In this document: piece by piece, positions 8,210 to 16,660 of the stretch
Layout: each line of letters starts with the position of its first letter
Position numbering within the stretch: position 1 is the stretch's first letter
Origin: Flavobacteriaceae bacterium
GTDB lineage: Bacteria > Bacteroidota > Bacteroidia > Flavobacteriales > Flavobacteriaceae
NCBI GenBank assembly: GCA_030590765.1
Contig: JAUVCP010000005.1
Span: 1 to 18,728, forward strand
Reading direction: 5' to 3'
Length of the DNA: 18,728 nucleotides
Position numbers and translations under genes: made by a program
Notes under the pieces: model-generated
Told to the model about the DNA's origin: nothing
What the model saw: only the letters and a program-made list of their open reading frames with translations
Databases searched by the model: none

Positions 8210-8948
8210 TTTTGAATTAATAGATAAATTTTTTGGAAATTCCTTAACCTCAAAGGAACAGAGTTCTTTTAATGATTTATTACAAAGTGATGAAGAATTT
8301 AAAAAAGAATTTCTATTTCAACAAGATCTGAAAAAAGTGATTGCAATAAACCGTAGGGAGGAGTTGAAAATGAAACTTGAGCAATTTAGAAAGGATTATC
8401 AGGGGAAATCAAAAAGCAGATTTTTATTTAATAACTGGCTAATTGCTGCTTCTATAGCTTTGCTGGTTGGATTTGGACTATGGTTTGTTAAAGACAGTTA
8501 TTTCCCTTCTAACGAACAATTATACGTCCAAAATTTTGAGCCTTACCGCAATATTGTACAACCAGTTGTTCGGGGAGAAAATCCGAATACGATAGAGCAT
8601 AGTGCATTTGTTGCCTATGAAAATAAAGACTACCATAAATCAATTAATTTGTTTAATTCGGTAGATAATCCAAATGATACTTACATTTTGTTTTATAAAG
8701 CAATGTGTTTGCAATCCTTAAATAAATTGGATGAATCTATTCAAATTCTTTTGCCAATTGCAACCACTAAAAACACGGAATCCTCTTCAAGGAATTTTGC
8801 AGAAAAAGCAGACTGGTATTTAGCTCTGGCTTATTTAAAAATGGGAGATACTGACAAAGCACTATCTCAATTTTTAGTAGTTGCCAATCACCCAACAAAT
8901 ACATTCAAAAAGGAGGAGGCAAAGAAAATAATTAAGTTTATTGACTAG
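8202..8948 (+). CDS. Membrane-anchored anti-sigma-like protein with periplasmic TPR domain
   Basis: The 248-residue protein has an N-terminal cytoplasmic helical segment (about 1-75; LIDKFFGNSLTSKEQ, LLQSDEEFKKEFLFQQDL) that resembles the N-terminal helices of zinc-less anti-sigma domains. One transmembrane helix follows (about 79-96, LIAASIALLVGFGLWFV), flanked on the inside by Lys/Arg. The C-terminal region contains TPR-like helix pairs (about 128-248; FVAYENKDYHKSINLF, YKAMCLQSLNKLDESIQIL, YLALAYLKMGDTDKALSQF). By the positive-inside rule the TPR part is periplasmic. It starts inside the sigma gene, the classic arrangement for a sigma/anti-sigma pair, so the likely role is to hold the sigma factor at the membrane until a periplasmic signal arrives (inference). 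Its stop overlaps the stop of the convergent TPR-CHAT gene. No zinc-binding HxxxCxxC motif is present. Confidence 0.78.
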   Translation: MNNFELIDKFFGNSLTSKEQSSFNDLLQSDEEFKKEFLFQQDLKKVIAINRREELKMKLEQFRKDYQGKSKSRFLFNNWLIAASIALLVGFGLWFVKDSYFPSNEQLYVQNFEPYRNIVQPVVRGENPNTIEHSAFVAYENKDYHKSINLFNSVDNPNDTYILFYKAMCLQSLNKLDESIQILLPIATTKNTESSSRNFAEKADWYLALAYLKMGDTDKALSQFLVVANHPTNTFKKEEAKKIIKFID

Positions 8949-11809
8949 TTCTGCCTTACTTTTTTAAGGATTAAGAAAAGTATTGCTGTGACCACCAATC
9001 CTAAAAGAAGGTAATAATAAATATTATTTTTTGGAAATAGTTGATCTGAATTTCCGTTTAAAACAAAACCAGACCAATAAAAAGGATGTGATAGGTTTTT
9101 ATCACTTGTTAAAGCTAAGTATTCAATTTTTGCTTTTCTTAAAGCTTCACTTTTATTTTCTCCTTTTTTAAGATATTTGTAAAAGGCGACCATTATTTTA
9201 TTTGTCTCTTTATCTGGTATTTTCCAAAGACTCATTAATACTGAAGGAACACCTGAAAAATGAAACGCACGTGCCATGCTCATTACACCCTCTCCTTTTT
9301 CTATTTTGCCAAAACCTGTGTTACAGGCACTTAATACAGTTAAATTAGCTTTTGTATTGCTTAAGTAAATTTCTGATGCGGTTAATTCACCATCTGTAAA
9401 AACTAATTTATTAAACTGAGGATACTCATTATTGATTTTAGCATGCATTGCTAAATGTAAAACAGAATAGTTTTTATTGTTATCTAAAAAAGTTTGTTTT
9501 TTTGAATTTTCTCCAATAAATAAATCCCCTTCTACAATCTCTTTTATTGTATTCACTTCTTTAGAGGCGGAAGAAAGTGTATTTTCATTAGTATATTCTG
9601 GTGAAAAACCCGCCCAAAATTTGAGAGGAGTATAAGTAAAAAAATCATTTTTTAATTCTAATAATAATCGAACAGACCCAGAATAACAAACAGAATAATT
9701 CTTTAATAAATATTCATTTTTATCATTTTGTAGTATTTCAAAAGGAATATAATTCAATACATTGTCGGGTATAATTACCAAATTTTCTTTGGTTTTGTTC
9801 AACTGTTGTTTCAATAGATATTGATATAGCGTTTTACTTACTTTTCGTATATCATTTCGGGCAATTAATTCACTTTTAAATAATAATGTTTTATTACTTA
9901 AATCATCCGCTACAGTATCTCTTAAAAAAGTTATTTTATCTTTAGTAATATTAAAGGAATACAAATTATTTTCTCCTAAAAAATAGATAATCAATTGGGT
10001 ATTTCTATCTATATTTTTCTGAACATCTGAAATTTCAATTACTGTATTGCCATACTTTAAATTAGCGTATCTGGGATAATCCTTATCAAAAACATTTTGA
10101 ATGCTATCCAATCTTTTACTAAATAAAATACGTTTATCTAATAATTCACTAAAATATTTCTTGTTGGGATTTGATGCTTTTTTTTCATAATAAAGATCCA
10201 GTTTTACTCTCTCCAGGTTCTGCTGTATATCTTTCTCTTTTTCGAGTAATTCATTAGGAATACCACTGTAAAGTTTAAACTTTGAATCCTGCAACCCCTC
10301 TAACAAGGTGGTACTTCTATTTGTTTCTGAAAGTTCAAATGCTTTTTCTAAATATTTTTGATCTTTACTTTTTTGATAAAGAACCCAACAGGTATTCAAT
10401 CCTTTTTCAAAAACTTTCCTATATTCATTAGCTAAATTAATTTTAGACTGATCGGTTGAAAAATTCTGCTGAACATATTCGATCAATGCGATTTCCTGAT
10501 CTATTAATTTAAAATTCTCTTCCAGAGCATTGATATTATTCGTGCGTTTATAATCATCCTTATACCAATCTCCCATCAAAACAAGTACATTCAATGCCTG
10601 GTAGGCAGCATTAACCTCTTCTAAATTATTCTTATCATATGATGCTGAATTTAAGGCCCTTGTAATAAAGGCAAACATTCTTTCTTTATCATTTCTCTTT
10701 TTTGCAAGCTTTGCTAAATAGTAATAATCTTCGGCTATGATATCATTCTTATAACCAAAAACCTGCAGATTCTTATCCAAAGCACTTAAAACCAATTTTT
10801 CTGCTTCATTAAGGTGAATATCCTGTTCAATATACAATTTAGCAAGAAACAGTTCAGCATTTGCCAAATACTGAGAACTATTAATTTTTTCTCCAATATC
10901 TATTGCCTGCTTATAATAAAATATTGCCTTGTCATATTGCTTATCAAGGGCCAAAATTATAGCTAGTTTATAATTGCTTTCACAAGTCCATTTATGCGTT
11001 TTACCATAGGTATCCTCTCTAATTTTAAGACTTTTTTTAAGTAGCTCAATGGCTGTTTTATATTCATTTTTTGATTCTAAAATATTGGCATATGAATTAT
11101 AAACAAAGGTCATATTAGGATTAAACTCACCATAAGATTTCATTCCGACATCTAATGCTTTTTCTGAGTATTCTTCTGCCTTATCAATTTCTTTATTGAA
11201 AAAATATAAATGAGCCAGACCTACATAAATATCTGATAAAAAAGTTATGGAATCTTTGGTTTTTAACAAATAATGCTCAGCTTCTTTATATAATATTAAT
11301 GCCTTTTCTCGCTGAGCAAGGTCTTCATAAAGAATAGCCAAATTATAAGCTGAAGCTGCTAAACCTTTATTATCAGTGGCTAGATTTTTCTTGAGATCAT
11401 AAGATCTTTCATAATAAATTTTAGTGCTGTCATAATCTGAAAGAAAATAATAACTAATCCCTACAAGGTTATAATTAAAAGCAATATTTGCGGAGTCCTT
11501 GAGGGCCAGGCTAATCTTTAACGCATTTTTGGCTGTTTTTACAGACTCTTCATACTTTCCTAAATTTTGTTCAATAGTTGTTTTTGTTTGGTAAGAAAAT
11601 GCTAAATATTCTAAATTCTTCTGCTTATCTAATTTGGAAATCAAATCATTAATCCTTGAATAAGCCTTTGAAAAATACCCGTTTCTATTGTCAAATCTTG
11701 CCAGGGTATTGACTCTATCGACATAAGCACTATCTATATTTTGAGAATATATAAATAGTGGGGAAATCAAAAAAAACAGAATTACTTTATAAAGATATTG
11801 TTTAGTCAC
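8945..11809 (-). CDS. Exported, C-terminally anchored TPR-CHAT (caspase-like) protein
   Basis: The 954-residue protein has a signal peptide (residues 1 to about 22, LFFLISPLFIYSQ) and a long array of TPR-type helices (about 35-420; e.g. AFNYNLVGISYYFLSDYDS, LYEDLAQREKALILYKEAE, YNSYANILESKNEYKTAIEL). A helical linker leads to a CHAT domain (about 560-920), and a C-terminal transmembrane helix (about 931-949) ends in the basic tail KKVRQN. CHAT is a caspase/separase-like protease fold. The catalytic dyad appears intact: His789 in VLHLAMHA and Cys829 in LSACNTGFG, followed by GEGVMSMARAFHFSGVPSV, typical of the family. Topology predicts the TPR and CHAT parts in the periplasm, fixed to the inner membrane. 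The start is a GTG at 11807-11809; the signal peptide right behind it supports this. The gene is tail-to-tail with the sigma/anti-sigma pair. The likely substrate or sensor partner is the anti-sigma-like protein, but this is inference. Confidence 0.9.
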   Translation of the reverse strand: MTKQYLYKVILFFLISPLFIYSQNIDSAYVDRVNTLARFDNRNGYFSKAYSRINDLISKLDKQKNLEYLAFSYQTKTTIEQNLGKYEESVKTAKNALKISLALKDSANIAFNYNLVGISYYFLSDYDSTKIYYERSYDLKKNLATDNKGLAASAYNLAILYEDLAQREKALILYKEAEHYLLKTKDSITFLSDIYVGLAHLYFFNKEIDKAEEYSEKALDVGMKSYGEFNPNMTFVYNSYANILESKNEYKTAIELLKKSLKIREDTYGKTHKWTCESNYKLAIILALDKQYDKAIFYYKQAIDIGEKINSSQYLANAELFLAKLYIEQDIHLNEAEKLVLSALDKNLQVFGYKNDIIAEDYYYLAKLAKKRNDKERMFAFITRALNSASYDKNNLEEVNAAYQALNVLVLMGDWYKDDYKRTNNINALEENFKLIDQEIALIEYVQQNFSTDQSKINLANEYRKVFEKGLNTCWVLYQKSKDQKYLEKAFELSETNRSTTLLEGLQDSKFKLYSGIPNELLEKEKDIQQNLERVKLDLYYEKKASNPNKKYFSELLDKRILFSKRLDSIQNVFDKDYPRYANLKYGNTVIEISDVQKNIDRNTQLIIYFLGENNLYSFNITKDKITFLRDTVADDLSNKTLLFKSELIARNDIRKVSKTLYQYLLKQQLNKTKENLVIIPDNVLNYIPFEILQNDKNEYLLKNYSVCYSGSVRLLLELKNDFFTYTPLKFWAGFSPEYTNENTLSSASKEVNTIKEIVEGDLFIGENSKKQTFLDNNKNYSVLHLAMHAKINNEYPQFNKLVFTDGELTASEIYLSNTKANLTVLSACNTGFGKIEKGEGVMSMARAFHFSGVPSVLMSLWKIPDKETNKIMVAFYKYLKKGENKSEALRKAKIEYLALTSDKNLSHPFYWSGFVLNGNSDQLFPKNNIYYYLLLGLVVTAILFLILKKVRQN

Positions 11810-11906
11810 AAAGTAAAAATAAAGTTTTTTTAATCAAATCAAACTTTATAAATGAAATACTTGAAAATTTTACTAAAACAATGAATTTTACTAAAAAAAA
11901 GAGTTG

Positions 11907-12476
11907 TTATTTTTTATTTTTCTTAGCAATATCTTCTAATTCACTATACCAGACTTCTCCATATTTTCTTATAAGTGCCTGTTTAACAAATTTATAAACA
12001 GGAACTTTTAATTCATTTCCTAAAGAACAGGCATCATCACATATTTCCCATTTATGATAATTAACAGCTGAAAATTCATTATAATCCTTAATTCTTATAG
12101 GGTACAAATGACAGGAAACAGGCTTTTTAAAACTAATTTCTCCTTGATTGTAGGCTTCTTCAATGGCACACATTGCTACTTTGTTTTTATCAAAAATAAC
12201 ATAAGCACAATCCGTACCATTAATCAAAGGAGTTTCATATTCTCCAAATTCATTTGTTGTATAAAGGCCTTCTTTTTCAACAGCTTTTAGTCCTTCTTTT
12301 CTTAAAAATGGTTTTACTTTCGAAAATATTTCTTCCAGAATTTTTAATTCTGCTTTTTCAAGAGGAGCTCCTGCATCACCATCAATACAACATGCTCCTT
12401 TACATGCAGCTAAATTGCACATAAAATCTTTTTCAAGAATATCTTCTGAAACAATAGTTTTTCCTAATTGAAACAT
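11907..12476 (-). CDS. DUF3109 family cysteine-cluster protein
   Basis: The 189-residue protein begins MFQLGKTIVSEDILEKDFMC and carries the cysteine cluster CNLAACKGACC near residue 20, then GDAGAPLEKAEL. Further conserved Cys and His occur in GTDCAY, VAMCAIEEAY, KPVSCHLYPIR and HKWEICDDAC. This is the DUF3109 family, related to YkgJ/UPF0153 proteins with a CxxxCxxCC-type cluster thought to bind zinc or iron-sulfur. Its function is unknown. The ATG at 12476 is preferred to an in-frame TTG at 12500, because that TTG lies within a good -7 promoter element and the shorter form matches the usual start of the family. The gene is divergent from the MarC-family gene, with 112 bases between. Confidence 0.88.
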   Translation of the reverse strand: MFQLGKTIVSEDILEKDFMCNLAACKGACCIDGDAGAPLEKAELKILEEIFSKVKPFLRKEGLKAVEKEGLYTTNEFGEYETPLINGTDCAYVIFDKNKVAMCAIEEAYNQGEISFKKPVSCHLYPIRIKDYNEFSAVNYHKWEICDDACSLGNELKVPVYKFVKQALIRKYGEVWYSELEDIAKKNKK

Positions 12477-12497
12477 TTTTATGGAAATAAATTTTTT

Positions 12498-12505
12498 CAA
12501 AAATA
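12498..12505 (-). promoter_or_regulatory. Candidate -7 element of the DUF3109 gene promoter
   Basis: On the minus strand this reads TATTTTTG, an exact match to the Bacteroidetes -7 consensus TAnnTTTG. It lies about 22 bases before the ATG at 12476, giving a short leader. No TTG -33 element is seen at the right distance, so the call is tentative. Confidence 0.42.
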
Positions 12506-12535
12506 CTCTTTCCTTTTCACTTAATTCTTTTCACT

Positions 12536-12568
12536 TTGTCCTTTTTTTAGAGTAATTATTTATCTTTG
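12536..12568 (+). promoter_or_regulatory. Promoter of the MarC-FAD protein operon
   Basis: TTG at 12536-12538 and TATCTTTG at 12561-12568, separated by 22 bases, match the Bacteroidetes primary-sigma promoter (TTG, 17-23 bases, TAnnTTTG). Transcription would start near 12575, about 14 bases before the ATG at 12589. Confidence 0.72.
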
Positions 12569-12588
12569 CGCCCAAGAAAGTATAATAT

Positions 12589-13164
12589 ATGGAAATAAAT
12601 TTTAAAGAAATTCTAACAGCATCAATGGTTTTGTTTGCGGTAATTGACATCATTGGTAGTATTCCTATCATTATTAATTTGCGTCAAAAAGTTGGCCACA
12701 TCCAATCAGAAAAAGCTTCTATAGTTGCTATGCTGATCATGATTATTTTCCTTTTTTTAGGAACAGAAATTTTAAAATTAATAGGGATTGATGTTTATTC
12801 TTTCGCGGTTGCAGGTGCTTTAGTAATATTTTTCTTAGCATTGGAAATGGTTTTGGGAATTGAATTATTTAAAGATGATGAGCCAGAAACAGCCAGTGTC
12901 GTTCCTTTAGCATTTCCATTAATTGCAGGTGCAGGAACCATGACAACAATTTTATCGCTTAAAGCGGAATTTCATACTGAAAATATCATTATTGCAATAG
13001 TTGTAAACATGGTCTTTGTATATCTGGTATTAAAGTTTTCACATAAAATTGAGAAAGTTATAGGTCAAGGAGGTATCAATGTTATTAGAAAAATATTTGG
13101 TGTGATTTTATTAGCAATAGCTATAAAACTTTTTGCATCTAATATAGGAGGGTTGTTAAATTAA
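12589..13164 (+). CDS. MarC family integral membrane protein
   Basis: This 191-residue protein has about six hydrophobic helices in two similar halves, the arrangement of the MarC/UPF0056 family. Typical family strings are present: an N-terminal FAVIDIIGSIPIII-like segment, GIDVYSFAVAGALVIFFLALEM in the third helix region, and the conserved VVPLAFPLIAGAGTMTTIL before the second half. Family members were once annotated as multiple-antibiotic-resistance proteins or neutral amino acid transporters. The resistance role was not upheld for E. coli MarC, so no substrate is assigned. It acts in the inner membrane. It has a strong predicted promoter and a 12-base gap to the FAD-binding protein gene downstream, so the two form an operon. 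Confidence 0.93.
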   Translation: MEINFKEILTASMVLFAVIDIIGSIPIIINLRQKVGHIQSEKASIVAMLIMIIFLFLGTEILKLIGIDVYSFAVAGALVIFFLALEMVLGIELFKDDEPETASVVPLAFPLIAGAGTMTTILSLKAEFHTENIIIAIVVNMVFVYLVLKFSHKIEKVIGQGGINVIRKIFGVILLAIAIKLFASNIGGLLN

Positions 13165-13176
13165 AAAAATAAATTT

Positions 13177-13782
13177 ATGAGTTATGATGTTTTAATAATT
13201 GGAGGAGGAGCTGCAGGAATGTCCTGTGCTTTGGTATTAGGATCTGCAAATAAAGCACCGTTTGCTGCAGATAAAAAGATTGGTATTATTATGCACCAAA
13301 AAGCATCAGCACTTGCCAATGGCTTGTTTAATAATGTTCTAGGAGTACAGCCAGGTACAACAGGTAAAGAGATCTTAGAATCTGGAAAGACACATTTGTC
13401 TGATCTTTATGCACACATTGATCAAATTGAAAGGGAAAAAGTAGTTAAAATTGACGGAGTATCAGGTGGTTTTACTATCTTTACCAATAAAAATCAATAC
13501 AAAACAAAAACCATTGTTGTTGCCGTTGGACCATCCAATTTATTTAGTATTGAAGGTTTAAAGGAATATGTTGAGCCTCATCAAAGTTTACCTCCTGCAA
13601 AGGAAAGAATACAACTTAAAAATAAAGATCATATAGTCACAGAAGGTATTTATGTTGCAGGAATTTTAGCAGGATGGATAAGTCAGTTTTCAATTGCAGC
13701 AGGAAGCGGAGCTCATGTGGCAACAGATATATTGGCAAAATGGAATGATGGAAACCCAACAGTAGCTCATGATATTGCATAA
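13177..13782 (+). CDS. Small FAD-binding oxidoreductase related to thioredoxin reductase
   Basis: The 201-residue protein starts with a dinucleotide-binding Rossmann motif (VLIIGGGAAGMSCALVLG, residues 5-22) and ends with the FAD-contacting segment of the pyridine nucleotide-disulfide reductase family (GIYVAGILAGWISQFSIAAG, then GAHVATDIL). The middle contains TIVVAVGPSN. It is about 110 residues shorter than thioredoxin reductase (about 310): the central NAD(P)H-binding domain and the redox CxxC are both absent. The gene is not truncated, since both FAD-binding ends are in place and the frame is open throughout. Flavin reduction must therefore use another donor or partner; its substrate is unknown. 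It follows the MarC-family gene by 12 bases and is followed by a strong terminator. Confidence 0.82.
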   Translation: MSYDVLIIGGGAAGMSCALVLGSANKAPFAADKKIGIIMHQKASALANGLFNNVLGVQPGTTGKEILESGKTHLSDLYAHIDQIEREKVVKIDGVSGGFTIFTNKNQYKTKTIVVAVGPSNLFSIEGLKEYVEPHQSLPPAKERIQLKNKDHIVTEGIYVAGILAGWISQFSIAAGSGAHVATDILAKWNDGNPTVAHDIA

Positions 13783-13791
13783 CCAGCCATA

Positions 13792-13828
13792 AAAAAGCGC
13801 TGATTTAGATTTTAAATCAGCGCTTTTT
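13792..13828. terminator. Bidirectional rho-independent terminator
   Basis: A perfect 16-base inverted repeat (AAAAAGCGCTGATTTA / TAAATCAGCGCTTTTT) has a 5-base loop and A- and T-tracts on its outer edges. It lies between the converging FAD-protein and ribonucleotide reductase genes and can stop both transcripts. Confidence 0.92.
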
Positions 13829-13864
13829 ATCAATTACATTTATTACAAATTCTTATATTAGGAT

Positions 13865-16426
13865 CTATCCACATTTTGAATGTCCACAACTAACACATTT
13901 TAAACATCCTTCAGAATAGATCAAGCCTTCCGGATCACCACATTCTGGACATTTTTTATCAGCAGCTTCAGATCCTTCTGGAACAAAGCGTTTCAAAGCT
14001 CTTGAAACTCCATTTTTCCAGGTATTGATATGATCGTCATAAAGGTTTAAATTCTGAATCAGATCAACTACATAGGCCATTGGCATTCCATGACGTAAAA
14101 CTCCGGAAATCAATTTAGCATAATTCCAATATTCTTTATCAAACGATCTGGATAACCCTTCAATAGTAGTTTTATAACCATCACTATCAACATAACGGAA
14201 GTCATATCTGGCAATTCCTTCTTCATCTCTATTTTTGATTACCCATCCTTTTTCAACCCATTGTGGTAAGTTAAAGGCATCCTTCATTTTACCAGTAAAA
14301 ATCTCATACGGTTTGTCTTGTATTAAACCTACAACAGCAAGCCATTTTTCTTTTTCATTGTGAAAGCGTACAATTGAAGCTACAATTGTTTTAGGTCGTT
14401 TAGGAAAAACAGTAGTTTCATGATAAGGGTTTACAATTTCTTTTTCTTCATCTTTTTCTTTATTGTCTTCTGCAATTAAAATCCCACTTCTTGAACCATC
14501 ACGATATACAGTAATCCCTTTTAAACCTTGTTTCCATGATTCCATATAAATATCTCCAACCAATTCTTCTTCAACATCTGATGCTAAATTAATGGTTGAA
14601 CTTATGGAATGTGTTGTATATTTTTGAACTAAAGCCTGCATTTCAACACGTTTTCCCCAGTCAATTTCAGATGCTGTAGCTCCGGCATACGGACTTTTCT
14701 CTATATTTTTTTCTCCAGTTATATTCATCCAAGTTTCCAGTTTTTTATGATAAACTGTAAATTCTTCAAAAGCATCTCCCAAATCATCTACAAAATCAAC
14801 CTTAGCCTTTTTATCCTCCTGATTAATTTTTCTTCTACGCTTGTATGCCAACATAAATACAGGTTCAATTCCTGAAGATACTTGGGCAAGCATACTTAAT
14901 GATCCTGTTGGAGCCACCGTACTGATAGAAATATTTCTACGTCCGTGAACCATCATTCTTTCATAAAGTTCAGGAAATTCATTGTGAAGCATTTGAACAA
15001 ATTCTGATTTATCTTCAACATTTCTATTGAAAACCTCAAACTGACCACGTTCAATTGCCATATCAACACTACTGTCAAATTCAGCAGTTATTTTTGATTT
15101 CATAATTCCATCAACAGCACTAATTGCATCATCAGTATCAAATTTAATCCCAAGAGCTGCAATGGTATCACCTAAAGCAGTAAACCCTAAACCGGTTCTA
15201 CGTCCTTTTTTCCCAGTTTCCTGAAGTAATTTCCAGGTATTAATTTCATTTTGTTTGATATTATCTGGTTCAGGATCTGCTTCTATTTTAGTTAATATTT
15301 TATCAACCGCTTCCAATTCCAGATCAACAAGATCATCCATCAATCTTTGGGTTTCATAAACTACCTCATAAAGTTTTTTATGATTGAATTTTGCCTTTTT
15401 TGTAAAAGGATTATCCACAAAACTATATAAGTTTACAGCTATCAATCTGCAGCTATCACCACCCTGCATAGCAATTTCTGAACAAGGGTTTGTAGAAGAA
15501 TTCTTAAATCCAGGATAAAGAGATGATGTTGAATAATGATGTTGTCTATCCCAAAAGATCAAACCAGGTTCTGCAGTATGATGCGCACTTTTAATAATGG
15601 TTTCCCATAGTTTTACAGCATCAATATCTTTGGTATATTTTGGTGATTTTGATTCAATTGGCCATCGTAAAGTATATTTCTCCTTCTTTTCAACTGCCTG
15701 CATAAATTCATCCGATAAGCGAATAGAAATATTTGCACCGGTAACCTTAGTTAGGTCTTGTTTGATGGTAATAAATTCTTCAATATCTGGATGAGCAATA
15801 TCCATAGTAAGCATCAAAGCACCACGTCGACCATTTTGGGCAACCTCACGAGTTGTACCTGAAAAACGATTCATAAACGATACCGCGCCTGTTGTACTCC
15901 CTGCAGCATTAGAAACTTTTGCGTCTCTTGGTCTTAATTCTGAAAGATCTACTCCAACTCCGCATCTTCTTTTAAAAAGTTGTGCCATTTGTTGATCTGT
16001 ATGAAAAATACCTCCATATGAATCATAAACTGGTGGAATAACAATACAGTTAGATAATGATGCAATGATCTCATCATTACCTAGTCCAAACATCACACTT
16101 CCTTGGGGAATCACATATTTAAAATCTTTAAATAATTTATAAATCTTATCTTCCGTTAACTGTTTTCTCTTTTTACCATAGTCAGAATATCCTTCAAAAG
16201 TGCTGTCTTCAGATGTGTATTTAGATTCGATCCTACCAAACTCTTTTGCCATTCTTTTATGCATTTGGTCGGGTGTGTTCTCTAAAAATCCACCATCACT
16301 ATTTTTGACCGCATATTTGTTTATCCATGTAGTTGCAGCTAGTTCATCATTGTTAAAGTATGATAATGAGCTGATTAAAACTTCTTCATAAGTATAGGTT
16401 GCCTTTCTGACTTTTTCTTCCACCAT
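13865..16426 (-). CDS. nrdJ: Adenosylcobalamin-dependent (class II) ribonucleotide reductase
   Basis: This 853-residue cytoplasmic enzyme reduces ribonucleotides to deoxyribonucleotides using a B12-generated thiyl radical. Visible residues include the first redox cysteine C127 (LSNCIVIPP), the radical site NPCSEI (N313, C315, E317) and the second redox cysteine C326 (CRLIAVNL). RRCGVGVDLSELRP and FSGTTREVAQNGRRGALML lie near the specificity and substrate loops, and APTGSLSMLAQVSSGIEP contacts phosphate. The motif GLKGITVYRDGSRSG closes the barrel. Residues about 660-815 form a TSCPD-type C-terminal domain, and the tail (824-853) holds six cysteines (C826, C829, C841, C844, C847, C852), suitable for zinc binding and for re-reducing the active site. 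No small R2-type subunit gene is nearby, as expected for class II. The ATG is at 16424-16426. No cobalamin riboswitch is apparent upstream. Confidence 0.95.
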   Translation of the reverse strand: MVEEKVRKATYTYEEVLISSLSYFNNDELAATTWINKYAVKNSDGGFLENTPDQMHKRMAKEFGRIESKYTSEDSTFEGYSDYGKKRKQLTEDKIYKLFKDFKYVIPQGSVMFGLGNDEIIASLSNCIVIPPVYDSYGGIFHTDQQMAQLFKRRCGVGVDLSELRPRDAKVSNAAGSTTGAVSFMNRFSGTTREVAQNGRRGALMLTMDIAHPDIEEFITIKQDLTKVTGANISIRLSDEFMQAVEKKEKYTLRWPIESKSPKYTKDIDAVKLWETIIKSAHHTAEPGLIFWDRQHHYSTSSLYPGFKNSSTNPCSEIAMQGGDSCRLIAVNLYSFVDNPFTKKAKFNHKKLYEVVYETQRLMDDLVDLELEAVDKILTKIEADPEPDNIKQNEINTWKLLQETGKKGRRTGLGFTALGDTIAALGIKFDTDDAISAVDGIMKSKITAEFDSSVDMAIERGQFEVFNRNVEDKSEFVQMLHNEFPELYERMMVHGRRNISISTVAPTGSLSMLAQVSSGIEPVFMLAYKRRRKINQEDKKAKVDFVDDLGDAFEEFTVYHKKLETWMNITGEKNIEKSPYAGATASEIDWGKRVEMQALVQKYTTHSISSTINLASDVEEELVGDIYMESWKQGLKGITVYRDGSRSGILIAEDNKEKDEEKEIVNPYHETTVFPKRPKTIVASIVRFHNEKEKWLAVVGLIQDKPYEIFTGKMKDAFNLPQWVEKGWVIKNRDEEGIARYDFRYVDSDGYKTTIEGLSRSFDKEYWNYAKLISGVLRHGMPMAYVVDLIQNLNLYDDHINTWKNGVSRALKRFVPEGSEAADKKCPECGDPEGLIYSEGCLKCVSCGHSKCG

Positions 16427-16660
16427 GATTTAAAATGTATTTTGTGATTATTTTTCCCGGATTAAAAATATAATAAAAGCAAGGTTCTTTTTTTAATATG
16501 TTAAATAATTATTAACAAATCATAGTTAATATTTATTTATTGGATTTACACCAAGTATTTCAAGTGTTTAAAAGAAATTAATCTCAAAAAAATAAAAAAT
16601 AAAAAATAAATTGATATTTTTATTCACATTTTATATATTTTAAAAAGCAAAAAAATAAAA
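16427..16660. other. AT-rich intergenic region upstream of nrdJ
   Basis: This 234-base gap holds no open frame of note. It contains A/T runs (about 16585-16660) and must include the nrdJ promoter, but no exact TAnnTTTG element is found on the minus strand. No terminator hairpin for the DUF3820 gene and no GC-rich riboswitch-like fold is seen. Confidence 0.5.

Noticed and set aside
8945..11809. TPR-CHAT protein as part of a type III-E CRISPR (Craspase) system
   Set aside because: No CRISPR repeats, Cas7-11-like effector or Csx30 are present, and the protein has a signal peptide and a C-terminal membrane anchor, so it is not the cytoplasmic Craspase subunit.
11809..11836. Minus-strand promoter for the TPR-CHAT gene (TTG, 18 bases, TTACTTTG)
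   Set aside because: The -7-like element has a mismatch and overlaps the GTG start, so transcription would begin inside the coding region and lose the start codon and part of the signal peptide.
16427..16520. Cobalamin riboswitch upstream of the B12-dependent ribonucleotide reductase
   Set aside because: The region is almost pure A/T, with no B12-box-like conserved core or GC-rich stems.
16585..16615. Tandem AAAAAAT-like repeats
   Set aside because: Low-complexity A/T sequence that is common in this kind of genome; no regular unit.
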